Below the pieces are notes generated by a model, which saw only the letters and a program-made list of their open reading frames with translations, did not search any database and was not told the origin of the DNA. Both the position numbers and the translations under genes were made by a program. A stretch of 64,000 nucleotides of DNA from Melastoma dodecandrum (taxonomy: Eukaryota; Streptophyta; Magnoliopsida; Myrtales; Melastomataceae): assembly GCA_029817715.1 (NCBI GenBank), contig JARUPY010000538.1, positions 5,084,001 to 5,148,000 of the forward strand. The letters run 5' to 3'. Positions 46,756 to 56,096 of the stretch are shown here, in pieces. Position 1 is the first letter of the stretch; each line of letters starts with the position of its first letter.

Positions 46756-48721
46756 CGACTTGTTTCCGAAACAAGAAGTGTGCAGGGCAGTAAAGTTAAC
46801 CGGAACAAAATGGGATAAGTTTTTGGTAAAACTTGCCGACAATTTTAGTGAGGATCCATTAAAATTGTGGAGTCGTAGTGGCCTAAAGGCTAGACTCGAA
46901 TTAAAGGATCCCGAAACCATTATAAGAGCCAGAAACATTACGTATACGGCTGAAATGGTTGAGAAATTTGACAAACAAATTCATGAGTTGCTTGAGAAAG
47001 ACTTATTTAGGAACAGTTATAGTCCACATTCTAGTCCTGCCTTTATGGTAATTAACCATGCCGAGCAGGTGCGAGGTAAAGCACGAATGGTTATAGATTA
47101 TCGTCAGCTTAACAAATCTACAAAAGACGATGGCTATAAGATTCCCACTGCGGGAGATTTAATTGATGGAGTTAGTTTAAGCCAACCAAAGTTCTTCTCT
47201 AAATTTGACTTGAAAAGTGGATACTGGCAAGTCAAAATGGAGGAAGATTCGGTTCCTCTAACTGCCTTCAATGCTCCACAAGGAATGTTTGAATGGCTGG
47301 TGATGTCGTTCGGCTTGAAGAATGCTCCAGGCGTGTTTCAGCGCAAAATGGATAATGCGTTCAAGCAAGTCCGAAAATTTTGTGTGGTCTACATAGACGA
47401 TGTGTTAGTCTACAGTCAGACTGAAGACGACCACATGAGGCACCTTGATAAGGTGACTGACGTCTTCCGACATGAGGGCATGATTCTATTAGAAAGAAAG
47501 ATAGAATGGTTTCGAGAATCGGTTAATTTTCTAGGCATGGAGATTGAGCAGGGTAAAATTAAACTGCAAAGTCATATTACTGAAAAAATAGTCGATTTTC
47601 CTGATAGACTTGAGGATAGAAAACAAGTTCAAAGATTTTGTGGATTTGTTAACTATGCAAGAAAGTTTGTGAAAGATCTTTCCCGAGATCTGGGAAGGAT
47701 TTCAAAGAAAACATCTTCTGTGAATCCTTGGATATGGGAAGATGAGGATACTCATGCAATTCAGAGGATTAAGAGTAAGGTTAAAAATTTACCTCAACTC
47801 TCATTACCATCTGATAAAGATGAGTTAGTCCTGGAAGTAGATGCTTCGAACGAATTTTGGGGAGCAGTCCTTAAAATTAGAGGACGTAAGCCGGAACCAG
47901 TTTGTAAGTATTGGTCGGGAAGTTTTAAGGAGTATGAACTCCGGTACCCGATACATGAAAAAGAAGTATTGGCTTTAAAAAATGGAATAAAAGCCTTTTT
48001 CATCTTTTTGGCACCAAAGAAGTTCTTAGTGCGTTCTGACTCGACCTATGTAAAAAGGTTTATGAGTATGAATCTCAAGGAGGCTAGGCAAACTAGACTC
48101 TTGAGGTTGCAAGAATGGTTTATCTATTATAAATACAATGTCGAGTATATCTCGTCAGACAAAAACATAATAGCTGACTCTCTCTCTAGAGAACTTGCAA
48201 ATGGATCCCGCAGCAAAGAAGAAGATCTGCTGAAGTGCAAACATGAGGGACACTCCAAGAAGGTATGTCCTAATCCTAAGAGAGATAGTGAGCATAGTGA
48301 TGCTGGTTCCAATTCTGGAACGAAATCAGTCTTGTGTTGGCAGTGCAAGTGACCTGGACAATGATCATTCGAATGTCCTAACAAGCTAAAAGCTGCGAAT
48401 ACCCAGAAGGGTGTGGCTGATCTCAAGGAAAAGGCAAAAGCTAATTCTAAGAGAAAGGCGGAAACAGATATCTAGGAGGAGATGGTCGACCTTAAGGAGA
48501 AAGCTGCTGCTAACTCCAAAGGAAAGACTAAAGATGATTCTCAGAAGAGAATGGCTGAACCTAAGGAAAAGGTAACAACCAATCCCACAGGGAAAGCAGA
48601 GAAAAATTCCCAGAAGGGAGTGACGGGTCCTAAGGGGAATCCCAAAGGAAACGTGAAGAAAGATCTTCAAGGGAATATGGCTGATCCTGAGGAGGTAGCT
48701 CTGAAGGAAAAGCAAAGATGA
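46658..48721 (+). pseudogene. EPRV copy 2 reverse transcriptase/RNase H with zinc-knuckle and Lys-rich tail
   Basis: Open from 46658 to a stop at 48350-48352 (564 codons). It overlaps the protease frame by about 100 bp in another frame. RT motifs: VIDYRQLNKSTKDDGYK, FDLKSGYWQV, VMSFGLKNAPGVFQ and the active site YIDD (47390-47401). RNase H follows with EVDASNEFWGAVL and ends at ADSLSREL (about 48190). Then come two CCHC knuckles: CKHEGHSKKVC and CWQCK..., the second interrupted by stops at 48350 and 48362. Beyond, the same frame continues through a Lys-rich repeat linker to TGA at 48719-48721, which overlaps the next ATG. Confidence 0.88.
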
Positions 48722-50328
48722 CGGATCTGAAGGAAGAAGCTCAGGCTGAAACCCAAAGAGAAACCAAAAAGAAGAGAAAAGCGAAGAAGCTTAAAGTCTC
48801 TGGTCCTGAGAAGGACGGTAAGGTTGAAGAACCTTGGTGGTTCCCGTTAACAACGGAGAAGTTCAATTACTGCAGAAATCACCTGGCTAAAGAGCAGAAA
48901 ATTTCAATCAACCAAGCTGTTAAGTCCTACAAGGCTTTATTACAGAGCCAGAAGGAACAGAAAGAACAAGTTGAGAATGAGTATGCTGAGGAGGAAGCTA
49001 AATTCAAAGCTTTCATTGGCGAGCCAATTCAAAAGGTAGAACAACCTGAAGATGTGGTTGACATGGAGTACGACGAGTATTTCAAGTACGAGATACCGAC
49101 AATGCTCGAAGAAGGTAATCCTAAAACTCAGGTAAACCTTGAAGAAGTAATTCCTAAAAAGGGTTCGGTTGAACCTGGTGAGCAAGCTCACGATGACAAA
49201 AGTCATGAAGATCCTGATGGATCTTGGTTTTTTGATTTGGACTCTTTCGAGGATGGATCTCTATCTTGGGATGCCACTGTTGTTTGTGGAGGACTTATGG
49301 GAGGTATTAAAAATAATTGTCAAGCCCAGATTAAGTTTTTCGCAACAAAAGCGATTGAGTACATCAAAGATCTGGAGGCCAAGTTAACTTACAAGGCTGC
49401 AGATGGAGAAGAACTGTCAAAATCCGTAAGGGATAGACAGCAAATTCTCACAACCACTATGTCTATTTTACCTCTAGAAGTCAAAGATTATGAAAATCTG
49501 AAGGTAAATGTGGACATGAGAGAGTCCTCACTGGAGGAGAACTCTGTACTTCAACCGTATCTACACTGGATTTCGGAGAAGTGGCCATCCTTGAGGATTA
49601 ATTCAAGTATGGTGGGAGTTGCTTTACCTTATTTATATGCTGCGTTTGTTGATATTCTGGAGATCGATAGATCAGAACCAGAGCATCTAAATCAGCTGCC
49701 TGCATTGGTGAAGTTCATACTCGGGTGCCTTGGTTATGGTTCAAGATATGCCACGGCGCTGATTACTAGCACTATGCTGGAGGAAGAGGACCATGAGCAG
49801 TATGGAAAGGTAATACTTCCAAATATGCAAGTATGGGACCTCCATCCTAGTGAAAGTAGGCATCTTATTGAACCTCAACGACAGGACCTCGATCAGAGGG
49901 GTTTATAGCGCAAGTATTACAAGGATAAAACTGTAAGAAAGGCCATTAAGGTTGAGTTTCTGAAAGATGTGTTAGAGCACGTATTGGCCAAAAATGAATT
50001 ATACTATGTGCTCAGTGACGGGATGACGACTGTCACGATTCTTCGTTCCTATCTCAGCTATGCAGATGAGCAGGCAGGAGAAAGGGGATGGGAGAGAGTT
50101 CTAGATCTTCTAGATAGTTTCTGGAAGAGGGAGAACTCTGAATTATGTCTTCGGACAGATACCTTCGAGGTATGGACTAAGATCGCTGACTACACCGACA
50201 AATCCTTGGCGCAGCGATTCAAGCAAGATGACGAGAGAGCTCAAAGTTTTGGAGGACTCTCTGAAGGAACTGGCAAGACATCACATGCCAGAGAGGAAGG
50301 AATCTCCCAAGAGAAAGCACCGATGTAG
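48718..50328 (+). pseudogene. EPRV copy 2 transactivator-position ORF
   Basis: 537 codons with one premature stop at 49906-49908. It starts with a very basic region, then PWWFPLTTEKFNYCRNH and SINQAVKSYKALLQSQ, an acidic mid-part, and a conserved hydrophobic part (YLHWISEKWPSLRINSSMV, PYLYAAFVDILEIDRSE). In CaMV and relatives the ORF after pol encodes the transactivator/viroplasmin, which allows translation of several ORFs from one RNA and forms inclusion bodies. I assign it by position; sequence support is limited. Confidence 0.6.
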
Positions 50329-50693
50329 ACGGGAGAAGAAAATTATATAGAGATAGACTAGGCATTTTTGTAGTCTAGTTAGCTTTTGTAAGCTTTTGCA
50401 AAGTAGATTCTTTTACTTTTGAGCTGGCAAACAGTGCATAGGTACCGGCTTGTTTGTGTATATATTTCACAACCCTCTACTTCATTTGGGGAGGCAATCT
50501 GAATAGAGAAATTTTCTCTCACATCTCTCTGAGTAAGATTTCTTTGATTGTCCTCCAACAACAATACCTTAAGGAACCAAGGGGAGTTAGAATTAATCAG
50601 AATTGATTAAAACTAACTTAAGGTTAGATCAGCGTATCGAAACCTTGAAGAAAAGGTTTTTATGACCAAGCCTTGTGTCTGGATGAGGAGTGT

Positions 50694-50703
50694 CTATAAA
50701 AGG
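50694..50703 (+). promoter_or_regulatory. EPRV copy 2 TATA box (pregenomic RNA promoter)
   Basis: CTATAAAAGG in strong context, about 240 bp before the coiled-coil ORF. Matching box in copy 1 at 8036-8045. It corresponds to the 35S-type promoter of the family. Confidence 0.75.
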
Positions 50704-50934
50704 CCCTCGTGATAAGGGCATTTGAAAGACACAGAAGAGCCTCTCCCTCTCACAGAATTCTCAGAATTGAGAAGTGAGCGTCTCTTGAGTTCCAAGAAGT
50801 TGCGGAAGTTTGGTGAACCCGAAGCTACCCACTGGAGTAAGGTATGATAAGCATCTTTTAAGTTGTTTATGTTTTGAGAGAAGACTTTAATCAAGAGATT
50901 GAAGTGGTGCAGTGCGCGGGTCATTCTTATGACT

Positions 50935-51237
50935 GATTGCCCTAATCCTGAATTACTCCATTTGGATCACGGGGTGGGCAAGGATTCTACTACAGGACTT
51001 CTTAATATGGTAGTAGATCGCCTGGAAAATCTATCCGCGCAGATAACCCAGTTATCAAAGTTGATAGAGAGTTATTCTAAGAAATTAGAGGAACTGACTC
51101 TAGTACAGAGTGAATTCGAGGAATATTTCCTTGAAGGTAAGTCCAATCTCGGATTTACGGCAAGTTCAAAATACTCAAACGAGTATTTAAGGTTGGTGGA
51201 TCGCCGACGACAGAGACAATTGGAAAAAACCTCTTAA
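50935..51237 (+). CDS. EPRV copy 2 small coiled-coil ORF (100 aa, intact)
   Basis: ATG at 50935, stop at 51235-51237. Predicted coiled coil at about residues 25-60 (VVDRLENLSAQITQLSKLIE, then YSKKLEELTLVQSEFEE). The C-terminus is basic (RRRQRQLEKTS). The homolog in copy 1 is similar over the full length, so it is a real viral gene. It lies in the RNA leader between TATA box and primer-binding site. Function is not recognised; virion-associated coiled-coil proteins of related viruses are a loose parallel. Confidence 0.75.
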   Translation, partial: DCPNPELLHLDHGVGKDSTTGLLNMVVDRLENLSAQITQLSKLIESYSKKLEELTLVQSEFEEYFLEGKSNLGFTASSKYSNEYLRLVDRRRQRQLEKTS

Positions 51238-51330
51238 GTTCGATTCCTGACTTGTCTGAAGAATATCTAGCATGCTGATATCTAACTCTTTTGGGAGTTG
51301 ATTTGCGTCGCTAATCTTCATGATGTTTAT

Positions 51331-51342
51331 TGGTATCATAGC
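51331..51342 (+). promoter_or_regulatory. EPRV copy 2 primer-binding site
   Basis: TGGTATCATAGC, one change from the tRNA-Met complement TGGTATCAGAGC. The bases after it (cgcttaag) agree with copy 1 (cgcttagg), so site and context are shared. Confidence 0.75.
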
Positions 51343-51380
51343 CGCTTAAGAGTAATTTTTCTAACTATCTCGAAGGATAA

Positions 51381-52917
51381 AATTAAAAGACCGTGAGTCT
51401 TGAGATGCTAGATTTTGGGAAATGAAACAGAAGGGAAAGGAATCGGAGGAGAAGCGGTGTTTTGGGAATATGTTTCCAAACAACAGTAAAAAGTGAATTC
51501 TTTTTGGGGACCACGGCAAGTTGGAACAAAGCTCCGAGTTATTCATCTAAGTCTCAAATACCCAACATACGGGATCATGCACGGTCCTTTACATAGTTCA
51601 TTCTTAGATCAAACTCCACGTAAGCGTTCGAGTCACGTCATATCGACCGTTATGGAGTTGCATATTTTTCTCCTTGATCGGGTCAAATATTATAACATGT
51701 ATTCTTCTTGCCTTTCTACTGATTTGCGGTGAATAACACGTTGCGATAAGGACGTAAAATAATAAAAAAATAAACTGTAATCGCCGATAAAAAGTGAAAT
51801 AAGAGTAGAAAATGAAACTACATTGAATTAATGAAAGAACATACTTTCAGTATTGTAGAATAAACAAAGCAATAAAGTAAACAAGCCTTCAGAGTCTTAG
51901 AATAATTATCGTGTCTTATTACAAGAAAGACTTCTATTATTTATACCAATAATTGATCTTATCCAAAGCTAACCGTCTCATAACCATCTCCACATCTTTT
52001 TCACGTGTCAAATACATATAACGGCATTCTTCTTTTAGTCGAATGTAGTCTGACGATGTTTCCTCTTCAGCCTTAGGAAAGACTTCGACTTGACGTAACC
52101 TCGACGTTAATACTTGTTTGCCTTTGACATGCTTCGACTAAACCAAACTTCTACCAAACCTTCCTGCGACTAAATCATACTTTGATTGACAGTCTTCAAC
52201 TAACAATCATCTTCAATGTGTTGCTCGTTTGTCTATACCCAACTATTATCGAAGTAGACACGATTGTTCACGTTCTTCACTGGAACGAGTTGAAGACTAT
52301 TGTTTTCCTCCGGACGAATGTTGGTATTACGACGAACCCTCCTTGTCTTCTCAAATTCCTTGCTTGGATGAATTAAAGACTATTGCGCTCTTCAAGAGAA
52401 ATGAGGAAGCTCGGAACGAAGCCAATGGACTAAAATCTTCTTAGTGAAACCAAGCGATGGTGTTGAGCCATGATAAAAGTTAGGCCTAAGTCTATTTATG
52501 GACCCCGTCTCCATAAGCCCAATTTTAATCCGAGGAATGTGACGTAGATTTTTAAGTAGGAAACATGCAGCAACGCCATCCTGGAGTTCAACCATCTTCT
52601 TGATCGTCTACAATGACCGGGGCGTTCTGGAGTAGTCTTGTCATCCTCGGTCGAGCTCACACACTCAGGATAAGTACCCTCAACAAAGCGGATGAGAGAC
52701 AAAGCTACAAGGTCTCAAGGAATCATTCTGTTTTACCGACAGAATCACACTGGATGTTACGGACGGCTGGTTTTTACCAAACTATTGTTCTTGGCGATTT
52801 AAGATTTCTTCAAACAATAAGGACGGCGCCCCCTAGAAATTTAAAACAATTCACCTCGACATGTTATGAAGCGTCCTTGCCGTGCAGCGAACCAATAAAC
52901 GAATGGACTGAACCTGG
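51381..52917. other. Intergenic between EPRV and ankyrin-AAA gene
   Basis: AT-rich with Thr/Ser-like short frames but no recognised domain. The segment 51900-52450 has the composition of a degraded LTR, but I could not find paired ends. Confidence 0.4.
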
Positions 52918-55503
52918 TCACTTCGACAGAAGTCGAAGCCCTGCTTCTAGATCCTGTAAGGTTATCGTCCGGAGTTCCTCCGTGTCTAGGCAGTCGAAAT
53001 CGAGCCGGAGATCCAAGTTTTCCCTGGCATTTATCAGCGCTGTTTCAACCAATCCTCCATTCATCTCGCGTCGCTGCTTCTCTGTCGTTTCTCTCTGTAT
53101 CAAAGCTGCTACTTCAACCTCCCCGCAGGAGTCATGGAGTCTGAACCCGTAAAGTGAGCTGCTTTCTCCCTGATTGTTCATCTTGATATGGAGGATCTTG
53201 GCAAGGTCATCTGATGTGAAATCTTCAAAAGTGAATAACTTGGTTACCCTTCGGTAAAATCCCTCATTGGAAGTGATCACACGCTTCATCGGTTCACTAT
53301 ACCCAGCAAATATGACAATTACGCTCCCGCTGTCCATTACAGACATAATCTCCTCCAATGCTTCTAATCCGTAGTCCTTGTCATCCGACTTCTGCATTGG
53401 TATCAAACGATAGGCTTCATCCACAAACAGAATGCCCCCCTCGGCTTCTTTGATCTTCATCGACAGAGAAATCGGTGATAAGGGCCGCATTTAATCTAAT
53501 CTTTCTAGTGGATCGACATAATTTCAAGTGAGCAGGATTTACCTTCCTCCTAGTCTTCGGTCCAGTGTGTCCGACGAATTCTCCAACTAAATCAGTCCGT
53601 TGAACTTCTGTGACCTGATCTGTTGGTAAAACTCCTACCATTTTAAGCAATTTCCCGAGGATTCTCGCGACCATTGTCTTTCCTGTCAGATCATGATAAC
53701 CGATATCGAAATCTGGGCATAACAAGGTACCGAGACGTGTGAACGGCATCACATCCACCAAGCAATGGTTACCTGTCCCAGGGTTACCAAGGAAGGCCAT
53801 GTGCGGAAGCCTTCTATTGCCCACTTTCAAACCGAGGGCTTGACGTCTCTGATCCAAAAGCATGCCCTTTGCCCATTTCCGCAACTGCACTTTCAACTCA
53901 TTCAGGCCAACTATATTTGACAGCTCTTTCTCAAGTTCTTCCATCTTTGACTTGGTTTCATGGCATGCCTGGAGGGCCTTTCTCTTCCTCTGCTCTTCAA
54001 GATGTGCAAGCAATAATCCTCGCAACTTCTCACTCGCTGGGCCATGCGAGAGATGATTTAGAGGAGTCATCTTCTCCTGCAAAAAAAGGTCTCTCATCAG
54101 TAAACGATACAAAGCCCTGAGATTACCAATCAGGCACATAGAATATACACTGATTTGGGCATTGAACGTTACGTTGTCTTCGGCAGAGCAGTCGGCATTG
54201 GAATCAAGCAGAACCTGAACAGTACGGCAGTTTTCCGAGTGCAGGGAATTCCAAACAGCCAAGTGTAGTGGGGTCATTCCATTCTACAGGAAGAAGCATC
54301 AGTGAACAATGGAACTATTAGTTGCCCGATCCCTGATTCAGTAAGTTCCAGGAAATGAACAAACAGGTAAAAGGAATTAGGACATTGGCTCTGGCTTCAA
54401 TAAGAGCACCATGAGAAAGAAGCAACCAAGCAGCATCAGCACACCCGTTCTTGGCTGCCATGTGCAATGGTGTCTCCCCATACTGCAGATTTCCAAGCAA
54501 GATAAACCATGTAAGACAAAGACAGGTGATAGAAATAAAAACTGTACATACTTTCAAAACCTTTGCATCAACTTTGATTGGAAGAGAAATACAGTTTACC
54601 ATATTCTTGGCTTCTAATTCAACTTTCTCTGGACCCTTCCATCCAAGGAGGAACTCCATCACATCAACCCGGTTGTAACCAGCTGCTACGTGTAACGGTG
54701 TCTGGGCCATCTACACAATTAAAATAAGTGGATAATAACCAGGACCACAAGCAAAGATATCAAGGTGTGCTGACTTCCAAAAGCATAAGCCCTACTCATT
54801 CCCCCCCCCTCCCTTCCGGTTCTAGACAAACCAAAAGAGACATCCTCCTGTCGAAAAAGGCAGTTAGGAAAGCTACCTGTATAATAGCTCACTTGAAGAA
54901 TCATATTCACGGAAACCATAAGCATCGAGCCTCCCAAACATTCACCAATACCCATTAATCCACCATTGTCCACCACACTCCTGGTGCATTTTAAGCAAGC
55001 CTTGCGGGCATGACTCAGGTGTATATATCTAGCTTAATGTTCTGGAGGTAAGTGCATACATCCAACAGCAAATAAATCTCAGAATTCTACATCAGAACCC
55101 TAAATCGGCCAGATGGAGAACCCAAGACCGCATGTTAACCAGCCCAGTTACATTTCCCCGGTTCTACGGATCCAAATAATTGGCTCCGATGACCATCGAG
55201 ATCCCAATCAATAACCAGCACCCAGTATTCCATTTGCGTCATGCAATCAATCCTAAGTCCCAAAACCGTCAAACCCAAATCACATCACCCCAAAACTCAA
55301 ACATCGAGAACAAAAAGGTCCAGTCCTTCCCATCAGATTCCAACCGAATACAATACCACGGGGTTCCGCTCATTGACGAGGAAAGGGCTATCCTTAAGCA
55401 ACCTCTGGAGGGAAGGTAAGTCGCCGAACTGGGCGTAACCGTGGACATTGTCAGGCCTCCCCTTGGCTCGCCGCTGCTGCTGATCCTGGAACCTCTGCTG
55501 CAT
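52918..55503 (-). CDS. Ankyrin-repeat AAA ATPase (CbbX/CfxQ-like), 7 exons, 482 aa
   Basis: Exons: 55357-55503, 54600-54710, 54384-54482, 54173-54283, 53773-54076, 53543-53682, 52918-53454; phases close. N-terminal ankyrin repeats (AQTPLHVAAGYNRVDVMEFL, GETPLHMAAKNGCADAAWLL, GMTPLHLAVWNSL) are followed by a charged helical linker and one AAA domain. Walker A GNPGTGKT is split by the exon 5/6 intron; Walker B is GGILFVDEAY; sensor-like IFAGYSEPMKRV follows, and LDLRLDFDCLDTEEL is near the end. The AAA part resembles CbbX, the rubisco activase of red-type plastids and bacteria; plants keep this ankyrin-AAA form with an unsettled, probably cytosolic/nuclear role. The exon 3 donor GTCCTA is weak but required by the frame. 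Confidence 0.92.
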
Positions 55504-56096
55504 CTCCGGGAGGGGAGAAAGATTCCGCGGGGGAGGGGGTCAATGGGTGAAGGATGAGATGAAAGACGGGAACTTGGTGGGACTGTCGGTGTGGGGATGA
55601 GGAGAAAGTTGATGGGTTGATCTTGGCGGTTGTCAACAAGCTATCTATCTCTGATAACGACCAGATGACACAAAATAAGCGGGCAGGGCAAACCAACACG
55701 AGAATAAGGCAAAACCCATGTCTTTCTGTTCTTTCGTGAACATGATGTAATAATAATAATAATAGTTTTAGTAACTCCCAGGGGATAAATAACTTTTGCA
55801 AAGATATGAAGATTACTCTCTGTAGGAATCATACGGGCGCCCTCGCGTAGAACAATGGGGGTAGATCCGATCCCTCCGCTCCTGATAGAGAACCACCTCC
55901 ACACGCACCAAAAGAGCAACAAAGAAAGAAAAACGCATTTGTTTCGGAGTTTTATTCTCCGTTTTGGACATGCTGTCTGTGATCGGGGTTGGAAACGAAG
56001 GAAAACAACATGAAGTGTCGTCTCGTTCTTTCATGGAGGCGAGGGGGGGAACTGTTTGTTTTGCATGAGTAACTTTACCCGCCCTTTACTCTGGCA
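55504..56096. promoter_or_regulatory. Shared divergent promoter region (ankyrin-AAA and PERK)
   Basis: The two start codons are 593 bp apart and point away from each other. It contains an (AAT)n tract near 55755. No clear TATA box was assigned on either strand. Confidence 0.5.

Larger units (their letters stand above)
42950..51380 (+). mobile_element. Endogenous pararetrovirus (Caulimoviridae), unit-length copy 2, better preserved
   Basis: Plus-strand order: coat protein (43097), movement protein-protease (44687), RT/RNase H with zinc knuckles (46658), transactivator-position ORF (48718), TATA promoter (50694), small coiled-coil ORF (50935), primer-binding site (51331). No LTRs. Only a few breaks: one stop in coat, one frameshift and two adjacent stops in movement-protease, stops in the tail after RNase H and one in the last ORF. 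RT/RNase H itself is open. Length about 8.4 kb equals one genome. It starts about 70 bp from the TraB pseudogene's 5' end. Edges are approximate. Confidence 0.9.

Noticed and set aside
51900..52900. Solo LTR between the EPRV and the ankyrin-AAA gene
   Set aside because: Composition is LTR-like, but I found neither paired TG...CA ends nor a target duplication.
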